Assembly: GCA_964429135.1 (NCBI GenBank)
Contig: CAYSAU010000002.1
Span: forward strand, 191,869 to 255,868
Source: CAZSDU01 sp964429135
GTDB lineage: Bacteria > Bacteroidota > Bacteroidia > Bacteroidales > FEN-979
Reading direction: 5' to 3'
DNA length: 64,000 nucleotides
Below, piece after piece: positions 8,472-17,987 of the stretch. How positions within the stretch are numbered: position 1 is the stretch's first letter; the number at the start of each line of letters is the position of its first letter. The notes beneath the pieces were generated by a model. It saw nothing but the letters and a program-made list of their open reading frames with translations, did not search any database and was not told the origin of the DNA. A program made the translations under genes and the position numbers.

Positions 8472-8927
8472 ATGAATACCCTAAGTTACAAAACGATCAG
8501 TGCCAATAAGGAAACATCCAGCAAGGAATGGGTACTTATTGATGCAGAAAACCAGGTACTCGGACGACTTGCCACCAAAGTGGCTCGTTTACTCCGTGGA
8601 AAACTGAAGACAGATTACACGCCTCATGCCGATTGCGGAGACAATGTGATCATCATCAATGCTGAAAAAATCCTCCTGACCGGAAAAAAGATGAATGAGA
8701 AAATTTATCTCTCCCATTCCGGTTATCCTGGCGGACAGAAGGAAACCAGTCCTGAATTGTTACTCCAAAAAAAACCTGCTGCAGTGGTGGAGAAGGCTAT
8801 CCGAGGGATGCTTCCGAAGAATCGTCTGGGCCGTGAACTCTTCCGTAACCTTTATGTTTATGCCGGGCCGGAACATCCTCACCAGGCACAGCAACCCAAA
8901 ACAATTAACTTAACATCAATCAGATAA
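8472..8927 (+). CDS. rplM: 50S ribosomal protein L13
   Basis: A 151-residue early-assembly protein of the large ribosomal subunit that binds 23S rRNA. Recognisable segments are WVLIDAENQVLGRLAT (residues 20-35), DNVIIINAEKI and YLSHSGYPGG in the middle, and the MLPKNRLGRELFRNLYVYAG block near residue 115-135. Length and order are normal for bacteria. It is the first gene after the strong promoter at 8417-8447, and the rpsI start follows its stop by one base. L13-S9 pairing is nearly universal in bacteria. Feedback control by L13, known in some other bacteria, cannot be judged here because the leader is only about 20 bases long. Confidence 0.98.
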   Translation: MNTLSYKTISANKETSSKEWVLIDAENQVLGRLATKVARLLRGKLKTDYTPHADCGDNVIIINAEKILLTGKKMNEKIYLSHSGYPGGQKETSPELLLQKKPAAVVEKAIRGMLPKNRLGRELFRNLYVYAGPEHPHQAQQPKTINLTSIR

Positions 8928-8928
8928 T

Positions 8929-9315
8929 ATGGAAATGATCAATGCCCTCGGCAGAAGAAAAACAGCCATCGCAAGAATTTTCGTCAAGGAAGGCAATGGA
9001 GTCATCCTGGTCAATGGCCGCGATTTTAAAGAATACTTTCCAACCCCGATTTTACAGTTCAAGGTACTTGAACCGCTTGAAATTACAGGAAATATGGGGA
9101 AGTATGACCTTAAGGTTAATCTCGATGGAGGTGGTATCCGCGGACAGGCTGAAGCGCTTGCACTGGCCATCTCACGCGCACTCTGCGAAATCAATGAAGA
9201 ATTTCGTCCTGCTTTAAAAGCAAAAGGTTTGCTGATGCGGGATCCCCGTATGGTTGAACGAAAAAAATTCGGACAAAAGAAAGCCCGTAAAAGATTCCAG
9301 TTTAGTAAACGTTAG
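8929..9315 (+). CDS. rpsI: 30S ribosomal protein S9
   Basis: A 128-residue small-subunit protein whose C-terminal tail reaches the P-site tRNA. The start MINALGRRKTAIARIF (a second in-frame ATG sits two codons in), the GGGIRGQAEALALAISRAL helix and the basic tail KKFGQKKARKRFQFSKR with the terminal Lys-Arg are all diagnostic. It begins one base after the rplM stop, so the two are probably translationally coupled. rpsB follows after 27 bases. Confidence 0.98.
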   Translation: MEMINALGRRKTAIARIFVKEGNGVILVNGRDFKEYFPTPILQFKVLEPLEITGNMGKYDLKVNLDGGGIRGQAEALALAISRALCEINEEFRPALKAKGLLMRDPRMVERKKFGQKKARKRFQFSKR

Positions 9316-9342
9316 TATTTATTGAATTTTCATACTGAAGAT

Positions 9343-10269
9343 ATGCCAAGAACAAACTTTGATGCGTTATTAGATGCAGGTGTTCATTTCGGACATCTGA
9401 GAAGAAAGTGGAACCCTGCCATGGCGCCCTATATTTTTATGGAACGGAATGGTATCCATATCATTGATCTCTACAAAACCATTGACAAACTGGATGAGGC
9501 TGCCAATGCCCTGAAACAAATTACGAAATCAGGAAAAAAGGTACTTTTTGTGGCTACCAAAAAACAAGCCAAGGAAATTGTATCCGAACAGGTTAAGCGT
9601 ATCAATATGCCCTACGTCACAGAACGTTGGCCAGGGGGGATGCTAACCAACTTTGCCACCATTCGGAAAGCAGTCAGAAAGATGATTTCCATTGATAAAC
9701 TGATGAGCAGCCCGTCTTATACCAACTTATCAAAAAAAGAACGCCTTACCATTACCCGTGAACGAGCTAAACTCGAAAAAAACCTGGGGTCCATCGCCGA
9801 CCTGAACCGTCTCCCTTCCGCCATTTTTATTGTTGATATCCTGAAAGAACATATCGCCCTGGCTGAAGCCCGTAAACTGAATATCCCCACCTTTGCCATT
9901 GTGGATACCAACTCCGACCCCCGCCTGGTTGATTTTCCCATTCCGGCCAACGATGATGCCTCCAAATCCATTTCCCTGATCGTGGGAACTATCGTGAATG
10001 CCATAGAAGAAGGTTTGATCGAACGCAAGTTCGACCGTGATAAAAAAACTGCTGAGGATGAAAGAGGCGAAGAGGATATGGATCATGCTATGATCGATGG
10101 AATGGATGAAACAGAAGAAGAGGAAGATGAAGTCAAGGTGCTTCGCAATAAGGATATTGTGGATACAAAGGTGCCAAAGATCAAGGGCATAGAACCCGCC
10201 GAAGAAGATAAAGCCAAACCGGCAAGAAAAAGAATCAATAAACCTGTTGCAAAAAGTAACAAAAAATAA
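9343..10269 (+). CDS. rpsB: 30S ribosomal protein S2 with long charged C-terminal tail
   Basis: About 308 residues from the ATG at 9343 (MPRTNFDALLDAGVHFGH). An in-frame TTG at 9322 would add seven unrelated residues. The core (residues 1-230) carries the usual landmarks RKWNPAMAPYIF, VTERWPGGMLTNF and the IPTFAIVDTNSDP segment, and ends with SLIVGTIVNAIEEG. Beyond it lies an extension of about 70 residues, first very acidic (around DETEEEEDEVK) and then Lys/Pro/Arg-rich (KPARKRINKPVAKSNKK). E. coli S2 has 241 residues. The protein sits on the 30S back and anchors S1 in other bacteria. The function of the tail is not known to me. Confidence 0.97.
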   Translation: MPRTNFDALLDAGVHFGHLRRKWNPAMAPYIFMERNGIHIIDLYKTIDKLDEAANALKQITKSGKKVLFVATKKQAKEIVSEQVKRINMPYVTERWPGGMLTNFATIRKAVRKMISIDKLMSSPSYTNLSKKERLTITRERAKLEKNLGSIADLNRLPSAIFIVDILKEHIALAEARKLNIPTFAIVDTNSDPRLVDFPIPANDDASKSISLIVGTIVNAIEEGLIERKFDRDKKTAEDERGEEDMDHAMIDGMDETEEEEDEVKVLRNKDIVDTKVPKIKGIEPAEEDKAKPARKRINKPVAKSNKK

Positions 10270-10280
10270 GATTACACGAT

Positions 10281-11117
10281 ATGATTAATATAACTGCTGC
10301 AGATGTTAATAAATTACGCCAGATGACTGGCGCTGGTATGATGGATTGTAAAAAAGCCCTTCAGGAATCTGATGGGGATTTTGATAAAGCCATTGATAAC
10401 CTTAGAAAAAAAGGTCAGAAAGTCGCAGGAAAACGTGCCGACCGAGATGCCAATGAAGGTTTTGTTATGTCGAAAACAACTGATGATCAAACTTATGGCG
10501 CCGTGATTATGGTCAATTGTGAAACGGACTTCGTTGCCAAGAACGAAGAATTTAAACAATTTGCCAAAGATATTCTTGAACAAGGCGTCGCTGCACGAAT
10601 CAAAACCCTGGCAGAATGTATGTCGCTTAAAATCGGATCCCTGACAGCAGAAGAAAAGTTGAATGAAATGCTTGGGAAAACGGGGGAGAAAATGCAGATT
10701 GCCCATTACGAGATTATTGAAGCACCCATCGTTTTTGCATATAACCATTTCGGGAACCGCCTGGCTACCATCATCGGAATGAATAATAAAAATGCAAAAA
10801 ACGTACTTGAAGTGGGACATGAATTGGCCATGCAGGTCGCTGCCATGAACCCGGTCGCCGTGGATAAAGAAAACGTTTCCAGAGAAATTATAGACCGCGA
10901 GATGGAAATTGGTAAAGAACAGGCTCGTCAGGAAGGAAAACCGGAAGAAATGCTGGAAAAAATCGCTGCAGGAAAACTGAATAAATTTTTCAAGGACAGT
11001 ACATTGCTTAACCAGGATTTTATCAAGGATACAAAGAAAACCGTCAGACAATATATAGCTGAACAGGATAAAGATCTTAAGGTAATGGAATTTAAACGCC
11101 TACAACTGGGTGCTTGA
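10281..11117 (+). CDS. tsf: translation elongation factor Ts
   Basis: The 278-residue guanine-nucleotide exchange factor for EF-Tu. The N-terminal UBA-like domain (residues 1-50, with RQMTGAGMMDCKKALQE) is intact, as is the EF-Tu contact motif CETDFVAKNEEF near residue 80. The C-terminal part keeps LLNQDFIKD and TVRQYI. It follows rpsB by 11 bases, the common bacterial order. menG comes next after a 67-base gap, where a weak hairpin might end some transcripts. Confidence 0.98.
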   Translation: MINITAADVNKLRQMTGAGMMDCKKALQESDGDFDKAIDNLRKKGQKVAGKRADRDANEGFVMSKTTDDQTYGAVIMVNCETDFVAKNEEFKQFAKDILEQGVAARIKTLAECMSLKIGSLTAEEKLNEMLGKTGEKMQIAHYEIIEAPIVFAYNHFGNRLATIIGMNNKNAKNVLEVGHELAMQVAAMNPVAVDKENVSREIIDREMEIGKEQARQEGKPEEMLEKIAAGKLNKFFKDSTLLNQDFIKDTKKTVRQYIAEQDKDLKVMEFKRLQLGA

Positions 11118-11184
11118 CACCTGACCCATCATTCAGAGGGGATTGTCTTCAATAGCAGATGATCCCTTTTTCATTTTATATTCC

Positions 11185-11880
11185 ATGAAAGAAAAAAAAG
11201 AGATCGTCAGGAAAATGTTTGACGAAATCTCTCAACATTACGATTTTCTTAATCATTTTTTGTCGTTTGGCATCGACAGGAAATGGAGAAAGGAAATGAT
11301 CAAAATACTTGCTGTCAGACATCCGGAGAGCATCCTTGATGTCGCAACCGGCACTGCTGACCTGGCCATTGCCATGACAGACACTCATCCCCGGAAAATT
11401 ACCGGGATCGACATTTCCGAAAAAATGCTCAGGCTGGCAGATGAAAAAATTTCAACAGCAGGTTTTAAAGATCTGATTACTCTGCTTCCTGGAGATGCTG
11501 AAGCATTACCGTTTCCTGAGGATACCTTTGATGCGGTTACGGTTGCATTCGGAGTGAGAAATTTTGAAAATCTCCGTCTTGGATTAATAGAAATGAAGAG
11601 AGTTCTTCATCCGGGCGGGATTCTGCTTATTTTAGAGTTCTCCCATCCGGCCTCCTTTCCCGTCAAACAGTTTTATCAGGTATATTCCCGGCTGATTATT
11701 CCGCTGTTCGGACGACTGATCTCGCACCACTCTGACGCCTATCAATACCTTCCTGATTCCGTTGCATCCTTTCCTTCCGAAAACAGTTTTATTGCTATGC
11801 TTGAGGATCTTGGCCTGAAAAATACCGGAAGAAAAAGCCTGAGCATGGGAATTGCATCCATCTATTGGGCGGAAAAATAA
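11185..11880 (+). CDS. menG: demethylmenaquinone methyltransferase (MenG/UbiE)
   Basis: This SAM-dependent enzyme adds the last methyl group in menaquinone synthesis, at the membrane surface. The ATG at 11185 (MKEKKEIVRKMFDEISQHYDF) is the family start; an upstream TTG at 11143 is less likely. The FDEIS..YDFLN N-terminus, the SAM-binding DVATGTADLAI motif (residues about 53-63), the GDAEALPFPEDTFD block and FGVRNFENL are all present. It is 231 residues long, normal for the family. The porT gene follows after 46 bases. Presence of menG without a visible ubiquinone pathway fits a menaquinone-using Bacteroidota. Confidence 0.94.
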   Translation: MKEKKEIVRKMFDEISQHYDFLNHFLSFGIDRKWRKEMIKILAVRHPESILDVATGTADLAIAMTDTHPRKITGIDISEKMLRLADEKISTAGFKDLITLLPGDAEALPFPEDTFDAVTVAFGVRNFENLRLGLIEMKRVLHPGGILLILEFSHPASFPVKQFYQVYSRLIIPLFGRLISHHSDAYQYLPDSVASFPSENSFIAMLEDLGLKNTGRKSLSMGIASIYWAEK

Positions 11881-11926
11881 TTTTCTTGAATTTGCGTTAT
11901 CCTTACACTAAAACCTGCATGATCAC

Positions 11927-12709
11927 TTGAAAATTCCGCACTCACTTATCGTTTTTCTTGTATTGATTGCCAGCCTTGTTCCTTTTCAGGGAAGATCTCA
12001 GCGCAATGTGGTGTTAAATATGCCTCATTACGAAGAAGAAACCTTCCATTTTGGATTTGTCCTTGGGGTAAGTCAAAGTTTTGTGACCATTAGACCCATT
12101 GCAGACCTTCGCACCCATATATTCGACTCTACCTATATTCCGGATATCCTTCCGCTTCCTGATTCAGCCCGGATCCTTTCTATTCAGTCCAGCCCGGTTC
12201 CTGGATTCGTGATCAGCATTGTCAGTGATATGCGCATGGGAGATCATTTTAACCTGCGATTTATTCCCTCCCTGACCTTTGGCGACAGAAGCCTGCTGTA
12301 CTCCATACAAACTTTCCGTACAACAGATACCCTGATGCTGAATATTACCAAAAAAATACCCTCTACCTATATCAACTTTCCCATTGAAATTAAATATAAA
12401 TCAAAACGGTATAATAATTTCCAAGCCTACCTCATGGGGGGAGTGCAATACACCCTTGACCTGGCCTCCCAGGCAAAAAAACGGGAACAGAAGAACCGTG
12501 ATCAGAAGATCGTAAAATTTAATCAGAACGATTTTTATCTCAGTGCTGGTGTGGGGTTTGATTTTTATAACGAATGGTTTAAAATGGGGATTGAATTGAA
12601 AATGATGTATGGCTTTATGGATGTTCTGAAAAGGGAACATAACCTTTATACTGATTCCATCGATAAGCTGAGTTCGAAAATTTTCCAGCTTTCTTTCACC
12701 TTTGAGTAA
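11927..12709 (+). CDS. porT: PorT family outer-membrane protein of the type IX secretion system
   Basis: A 260-residue predicted outer-membrane beta-barrel. After the signal peptide (MKIPHSLIVFLVLIASLVPF, then GRSQ) come NMPHYEEETFHFGFVLGVSQSFVTIRP and repeated strand segments to the aromatic C-terminus (FQLSFTFE), matching the PorT pattern. PorT is required for type IX secretion in Porphyromonas, although its exact role is unclear. The start is a TTG at 11927, since the only nearby ATG (11919) is out of frame and closes at once. Its position directly after the menaquinone methyltransferase gene is, as far as I know, a recurring arrangement in Bacteroidota and supports the call. Confidence 0.82.
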   Translation: MKIPHSLIVFLVLIASLVPFQGRSQRNVVLNMPHYEEETFHFGFVLGVSQSFVTIRPIADLRTHIFDSTYIPDILPLPDSARILSIQSSPVPGFVISIVSDMRMGDHFNLRFIPSLTFGDRSLLYSIQTFRTTDTLMLNITKKIPSTYINFPIEIKYKSKRYNNFQAYLMGGVQYTLDLASQAKKREQKNRDQKIVKFNQNDFYLSAGVGFDFYNEWFKMGIELKMMYGFMDVLKREHNLYTDSIDKLSSKIFQLSFTFE

Positions 12710-12732
12710 TTTCCGGTTCACTTCCTTTTTAT

Positions 12733-12740
12733 TATCTTTG
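12733..12740 (+). promoter_or_regulatory. -7 promoter element of coaD
   Basis: TATCTTTG, an exact TAnnTTTG match, lies about 20 bases before the coaD ATG. The upstream TTTG at 12701-12704 is spaced 28 bases away, longer than usual. Confidence 0.5.
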
Positions 12741-12760
12741 TTGAATCTAAGAAATCAGAG

Positions 12761-13219
12761 ATGGAAAGGATCGCTGTCTTTCCGGGTTCCTTTGACCCGA
12801 TTACCCGTGGTCATGAATCCATTATTTTAAGAGCATTGCCCTTATTTGATAAAATTATTGTGGCCATTGGCGAAAACGCAGAGAAAAGGAATCTTTTTTC
12901 CCTTGATCAACGCAACGCTTGGCTCAACACCGTGTTTAAACATCAGGCAAAGATCGAAGTCAGACAGTATGCCGGTTTGACCATAGATTTCTGCCGCAAA
13001 ACAGGAGCTGGCTATATTCTGAGGGGTTTACGCACTTCTGCGGATTTTGAATTTGAACGCGGAATCGGACAGATGAACAAATATATGTTCCCCGAACTGG
13101 AAACAGTTTTCTTACTGGCCAATCCTGAATTCGCCTCCCTGAGTTCTTCAATCGTCAGGGATATTTTACGTAACGGGGGGACAGTTGACCAATTCCTTCC
13201 AAATGGGGTTATACTTTAA
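12761..13219 (+). CDS. coaD: phosphopantetheine adenylyltransferase
   Basis: Adds AMP to 4'-phosphopantetheine to give dephospho-CoA, the fourth step of coenzyme A synthesis. At 152 residues it is slightly shorter than the E. coli enzyme (159). It shows FPGSFDPITRGH at residues 7-18 (the nucleotidyltransferase TxGH signature), the YILRGLRTSADFEFE block near residue 85, and the second signature LSSSIVRDI near 125. A -7 element lies just upstream. The redoxin gene begins 12 bases after its stop. Confidence 0.97.
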   Translation: MERIAVFPGSFDPITRGHESIILRALPLFDKIIVAIGENAEKRNLFSLDQRNAWLNTVFKHQAKIEVRQYAGLTIDFCRKTGAGYILRGLRTSADFEFERGIGQMNKYMFPELETVFLLANPEFASLSSSIVRDILRNGGTVDQFLPNGVIL

Positions 13220-13231
13220 TTAACATACGCT

Positions 13232-14626
13232 ATGCATCGACTGATGGTATCCTTGCTCATGGTGATGACTTTTTTTGCTGGTCATGCCAAGACTACTTTC
13301 ATTTCCGGTGAGTTGCCGGGAGCTGGAGGAAGAATCATCAGGGTCAGCCGTATGTGCAGCCTGGTCAGCCATTGGACGACCCCTCTGGCAGAAACCACGA
13401 TCGGGAAAAAGGGAGAATTCAATTTGCAGTTGGATATCGCTCAGACATGCTGCGCTATCCTATCTGTGGATTGCCATCAAGCTGAATTGTTCCTCGAACC
13501 GGGAGCAACCTATGAGATCAGCATTTTAGCCTTAAATGAAAGAAATGAAAAAGACATCAATCCTTTTTCACACACCCAGAGTCTTGAGATCAGTTTCCTC
13601 AATTCGGATCCCGCTGAACTGAACCATGCCATCATTGCGTTTAATGAACTTTACGATGGATTTGTCCTGGAACATTTCAACCAGATTTATCAGGAAAGAA
13701 ACAGGTCCCTGCTTGACACTTTCCGCCTTCGGATTGCGAATAAATTTACAGCAGTATCCGACCCGTTTTTTAAAGAATACTGCAAATATAAACTTGCTTC
13801 AATTGAACAAGCTGCCATGTCAGGAAGTCATACCCAGCTTGCCCGGAAATATTTCTATAAACAAGCAGTGCTGTATAACAACCCGGAATATATGGAGTTT
13901 TTTCAAAGTGTCTTTAAAAAATATCTTACTGCAACTTCCAGGGATTTGAGAAGTACCGACTATAAAGTAATTTTATCAGGAACAGATCCTTATACCGGCC
14001 TGATGAAAGTCCTTGGCCGTGATACCCTGCTCGTGGATATACAGTTCAGGGAACTTCTGATGATTTTTAGTTTACTGGAATTCAGCAATACAAAAGATTA
14101 TCCCCATCAGGATATTCTCAGAACCTTGCTTTTAATTCAGCAACAAACGAAATTTCCTGACAATAAACTTCTGGCATGGGATTTGACCCAATTCCTTACC
14201 TGGCTAAAACCGGGGACACCGGCAATGGATTTTAAGCTGACCGATTTAGATGGAAAACAGGTTTCCCTGAGCCAATTCAAGGGCAAACCGATACTGCTCT
14301 GGTTTTGGACCACCAATTGCAATGGTTGTCTGAATGATATGGAACGCTTATTGCCCCTAACGGAACGATTCAGGGATGAGATTACTTTCCTGGCAGTTTC
14401 AGCGGATAAATCCTTTCTGACCATGCAGTACTTTCTGAAACAAAAACAAAATTTTCCTTGGAAATTTCTGCATATAGGAACTTCTGTGGAGGTGCTCATC
14501 AACTATAATGTCAGATCCTATCCGCTTTATGTGCTGATTGACAAGCAAGGGAATATTTTCAGCTATGAGGCGGAAATGCCCGGCGATGGATTCGAGGCAT
14601 CCATGAAAAAAGTACTCGAAAATTAA
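13232..14626 (+). CDS. TlpA-like thioredoxin-fold protein
   Basis: A 464-residue exported protein with a short signal peptide (residues 1 to about 19). The first 320 residues form an all-helical and beta region with several cysteines (C42, C73, C74, C81) that matches no family I can name; the overall plan resembles Bacteroidota redoxins with an N-terminal accessory domain. The C-terminal domain (residues 325-464) is TlpA/AhpC-like, with PGTPAMDFKLTDLDGKQVSL, then an active site TTNCNGC (Cys363 and Cys366) and the cis-proline segment SYPLYVLID. It is probably a periplasmic thiol-disulfide oxidoreductase. The CNGC dipeptide differs from the CxPC of classic thioredoxins, so its redox potential may differ. 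Confidence 0.85.
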   Translation: MHRLMVSLLMVMTFFAGHAKTTFISGELPGAGGRIIRVSRMCSLVSHWTTPLAETTIGKKGEFNLQLDIAQTCCAILSVDCHQAELFLEPGATYEISILALNERNEKDINPFSHTQSLEISFLNSDPAELNHAIIAFNELYDGFVLEHFNQIYQERNRSLLDTFRLRIANKFTAVSDPFFKEYCKYKLASIEQAAMSGSHTQLARKYFYKQAVLYNNPEYMEFFQSVFKKYLTATSRDLRSTDYKVILSGTDPYTGLMKVLGRDTLLVDIQFRELLMIFSLLEFSNTKDYPHQDILRTLLLIQQQTKFPDNKLLAWDLTQFLTWLKPGTPAMDFKLTDLDGKQVSLSQFKGKPILLWFWTTNCNGCLNDMERLLPLTERFRDEITFLAVSADKSFLTMQYFLKQKQNFPWKFLHIGTSVEVLINYNVRSYPLYVLIDKQGNIFSYEAEMPGDGFEASMKKVLEN

Positions 14627-14671
14627 ATTGAAAAAAAGATAAACAGGCTTCGCCTGACATAAGGATAAAGT

Positions 14672-17600
14672 ATGATAGATTTTTTTAAAAAAATGCTGGG
14701 CAATAAATCCCAGAGGGACATTAAAGCAATTGATCCTCAGATTGAAAAGGCATTGGTTGCATACGAAATCATCAAGGAATTGTCGAATGATGAGCTTCGT
14801 AACAAAACTTCCGAATTCAAACAAAAAATTCAGGATTATATTTCGGAAAAGGAAAATGAAATCTCCGCGCTGCGTGCAAACCTGAACAATGATGAAATCG
14901 ACATTGAAGAGAAGGAAAGATTATACACCCACCTGGATCATCTGGAAAAGGAAAGCTATGAGCTGACTCAGGAAGTCCTACATGAAATTTTACCTGAAGC
15001 CTTTGCTGTAATGAAAGATACGGCCAGAAGGTTTTTTGAGAATGAATTTGTGGAAGTCATGGCTACCCAGATGGATCGCGACTTGGCTGCAAAAAAGAAC
15101 AACGTGGTGATCGAAGGGGACAGGGCAAGATACAGTAACTCCTGGATGGCTGGAGGCAACAGAATAAAGTGGGATATGGTTCACTACGACTGTCAGTTGA
15201 TCGGAGGTGTTGTGCTCCATGAAGGGAAAATAGCGGAAATGGCAACCGGAGAAGGAAAAACGCTGGTCGCCACTTTACCGGTCTATTTAAATGCTCTTTC
15301 CGGGAAAGGAGTACATCTTGTAACCGTTAATGATTATCTGGCAAAACGCGACTCCGAATGGATGGGGACCCTTTTCGAATTCCACGGATTGAAAGTTGAT
15401 TGCATTGATAGACATGAACCCAATTCAGAAGCAAGACGCAATGCTTACCTGGCTGATATTACGTATGGTACCAACAATGAATTTGGGTTCGATTATCTGC
15501 GTGACAATATGACCGGTAACCCGGAAGAACTTGTGCAAAGGCCCCATAACTATGCCATTGTTGACGAAGTTGATTCTGTGCTGATCGATGATGCCCGTAC
15601 TCCTCTTATTATCTCTGGTCCGACCCCAAAAGGAGAAAATCAGCTTTTTGATGACCTGAAACCCAATGTGATCAAGCTGTACACCGCTCAGCGTAACCTC
15701 GTTACCAAGCTCCTTTCCGAAGCAAAATCGCTTTCTGAAGATCCGAATCATTCGGAAAATATGAAACGGGCGGGGGAGCAGTTGCTCAGAGCCCACCATG
15801 GATTGCCGAAAAATAAAGCCCTGATCAAATTTCTCAGTGAACCCGGTATAAGGGCTCTGATGCAAAAAACAGAGAATTTCTACCTTGCTGAGCAAGCTAA
15901 AAATATGCACATCATTGATGATGAATTGTTTTTTGTAATTGATGAAAAGAGCAATACCATAGAACTCCGCGAAAAAGGCATTGACCTGCTGACCGAATCC
16001 TATGAAGATCCTACTTTCTATATTTTACCGGATATAGGATCGGTAATAGCGGATCTGGAGCGCCAGAAGCTTTCGGATAGAGAAAAAATGGAAAAGAAAG
16101 AAGCCATGCTCCGCGATTATGCCATCAAGGCTGAAAGGGTTCATACAGTCAACCAGTTGATCAAAGCCTATGCCCTGTTCGAGAAAGATGTGGAATATGT
16201 CGTGATGGACAACAAAGTCAAGATCGTTGATGAACAAACCGGTCGAATCCTTGAAGGCAGGAGATACTCTGATGGTTTGCATCAGGCCATTGAAGCCAAA
16301 GAAAGCGTAAAAATTGAAGCCGCCACCCAGACCTATGCTACGATTACCCTTCAGAATTACTTCCGCATGTATAAGAAACTGGCCGGGATGACCGGTACGG
16401 CTGAAACGGAGGCTGGTGAGTTCTGGGATATCTATAAGCTTGACGTAGTCGTTATTCCAACCAATAAAAGGGTGGTCCGTGACGACCGTGAAGATCTGGT
16501 ATACAAGACCAAACGCGAAAAATTCAATGCTGTTATCGATGAAATTGAAAAGCTGGTGAAGGGTGGACGCCCGGTTCTGGTCGGAACGACCTCAGTCGAA
16601 ACATCTGAATTACTCAGCCGTATGCTGAAACGGAAAAATATTTCACACAATGTGCTCAATGCAAAGTTACACGCCAGGGAAGCTGATATTGTGGCTGAAG
16701 CTGGTCATGCCGGAACCGTGACCATTGCGACCAATATGGCAGGTCGTGGTACTGACATCAAACTAGGTCCCGGGGTGAAGGAAGCAGGCGGATTGGCCAT
16801 CATAGGTACCGAGCGTCATGAATCCCGGCGAGTGGATCGTCAGTTGAGAGGTCGGGCCGGTCGTCAGGGAGATCCGGGAAGTTCGCAGTTTTTCGTTTCC
16901 CTTGAAGATGACCTGATGAGGATGTTCGGTTCGGAACGTATTGCCAAGATCATGGACCGTATGGGCATTGAAGACGGAGAAGTCATTCAGCATTCCATGA
17001 TCACCAAATCCATCGAGAGGGCACAGAAGAAGGTGGAAGAAAATAATTTTGGCATCCGTAAGCGCTTGCTGGAGTATGATGATGTAATGAATGTGCAACG
17101 TGAAGCGATCTATAAAAAAAGGCATCATGCTTTATTCGGGGACAGGCTGGCTGTGGATATTTCAAATATGATCTATGATGTATGCGAAACCATCGTTCTC
17201 GACCATTACGATAGCCGCGACTTCGAAGGATTCAAAATGGAATTGATCAAGGAATTTGCGACTGACTCCCCGGTGAATGATAAGGAATTCTCTTCGCTGA
17301 ATGCTGAGGAGATTGTGGATACTTTGTATACCCATGTTTACAAACAATATAAACTGAAATGTGAATCCATTGCCCAGCGTACTTTCCCGGTTATCCGCGA
17401 TGTGTTCGAAAATGATACGCGTTATGAGAATATTGGAATTCCAGTAACCGACGGACTGAAATCAATGCAGGTGGTGACCAATCTTCGTAAAGCATATGAG
17501 GATAAAGGAAAAGAAGTTGTTCTCTCCATTGAGAAAGGAATCACCCTCGGTATGATTGATAATGCCTGGAAAGAACACCTTCGTGAAATGGACGATCTTA

Positions 17601-17968
17601 AACAATCGGTACAAAATGCTGCCTATGAACAGAAAGACCCCTTGCTGATTTACAAATTCGAATCTTTTGAACTTTTTAAAACCATGATTCAACGCAACAG
17701 CAAGGAGATCTGTTCCTTTCTCATCAAGGCAGATGTTCCGATCCAATCCAATAATGTTAAAGAGGCACAGTTGCCCAAACGTACCGATCGCGGGAGGTAT
17801 AAGGAAGAACGTTCAGACCTTCTGTCACAGGCTCATGCAAATACTCAGGAGAAATCAAGACCCCAACCCGTAAAAGTTGAAAAAAAAGTTGGACGCAATG
17901 ATCCCTGTCCCTGTGGAAGTGGAAAAAAATATAAGAATTGCCATGGTATGACAGTCAGCCAGAATTAA
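14672..17968 (+). CDS. secA: preprotein translocase ATPase SecA
   Basis: The motor that drives unfolded preproteins through SecYEG. At 1098 residues it has the long form typical of Bacteroidota (E. coli SecA has 901). Walker A is GEGKT (193-197) and Walker B is DEVDS (298-302), with DDARTPLIISGP following. The second nucleotide-binding fold contains ATNMAGRGTDI and the HESRRVDRQLRGRAGRQGDPG block. The C-terminus has the zinc-binding tail NDPCPCGSGKKYKNCHG that recruits SecB or ribosomes. The insert around residues 60-100 and the region after DDARTPL account for the extra length. pyrH follows after 19 bases. Confidence 0.98.
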   Translation: MIDFFKKMLGNKSQRDIKAIDPQIEKALVAYEIIKELSNDELRNKTSEFKQKIQDYISEKENEISALRANLNNDEIDIEEKERLYTHLDHLEKESYELTQEVLHEILPEAFAVMKDTARRFFENEFVEVMATQMDRDLAAKKNNVVIEGDRARYSNSWMAGGNRIKWDMVHYDCQLIGGVVLHEGKIAEMATGEGKTLVATLPVYLNALSGKGVHLVTVNDYLAKRDSEWMGTLFEFHGLKVDCIDRHEPNSEARRNAYLADITYGTNNEFGFDYLRDNMTGNPEELVQRPHNYAIVDEVDSVLIDDARTPLIISGPTPKGENQLFDDLKPNVIKLYTAQRNLVTKLLSEAKSLSEDPNHSENMKRAGEQLLRAHHGLPKNKALIKFLSEPGIRALMQKTENFYLAEQAKNMHIIDDELFFVIDEKSNTIELREKGIDLLTESYEDPTFYILPDIGSVIADLERQKLSDREKMEKKEAMLRDYAIKAERVHTVNQLIKAYALFEKDVEYVVMDNKVKIVDEQTGRILEGRRYSDGLHQAIEAKESVKIEAATQTYATITLQNYFRMYKKLAGMTGTAETEAGEFWDIYKLDVVVIPTNKRVVRDDREDLVYKTKREKFNAVIDEIEKLVKGGRPVLVGTTSVETSELLSRMLKRKNISHNVLNAKLHAREADIVAEAGHAGTVTIATNMAGRGTDIKLGPGVKEAGGLAIIGTERHESRRVDRQLRGRAGRQGDPGSSQFFVSLEDDLMRMFGSERIAKIMDRMGIEDGEVIQHSMITKSIERAQKKVEENNFGIRKRLLEYDDVMNVQREAIYKKRHHALFGDRLAVDISNMIYDVCETIVLDHYDSRDFEGFKMELIKEFATDSPVNDKEFSSLNAEEIVDTLYTHVYKQYKLKCESIAQRTFPVIRDVFENDTRYENIGIPVTDGLKSMQVVTNLRKAYEDKGKEVVLSIEKGITLGMIDNAWKEHLREMDDLKQSVQNAAYEQKDPLLIYKFESFELFKTMIQRNSKEICSFLIKADVPIQSNNVKEAQLPKRTDRGRYKEERSDLLSQAHANTQEKSRPQPVKVEKKVGRNDPCPCGSGKKYKNCHGMTVSQN

Positions 17969-17987
17969 GGTATTAAATATTAAATAT

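Noticed and set aside
10314..11051. Long open frame antisense to tsf; similar ones lie antisense to the T9SS cargo gene (31933-32718) and the envelope cluster (55495-56088, 56135-56755)
   Set aside because: They are shadows of well-supported genes, have no recognisable domains and no promoter-like elements, and their composition follows from the coding strand.
11135..11170. Possible terminator between tsf and menG
   Set aside because: AGAGGGGAT can pair with ATCCCTTTT, but two pairs are wobbles, the loop is 18 bases, and the T-run is part of the stem. Too weak to call.
14644..14656. Small perfect hairpin CAGGC-TTC-GCCTG before secA
   Set aside because: Only five base pairs, no T-run and no link to a known secA control element; likely chance.
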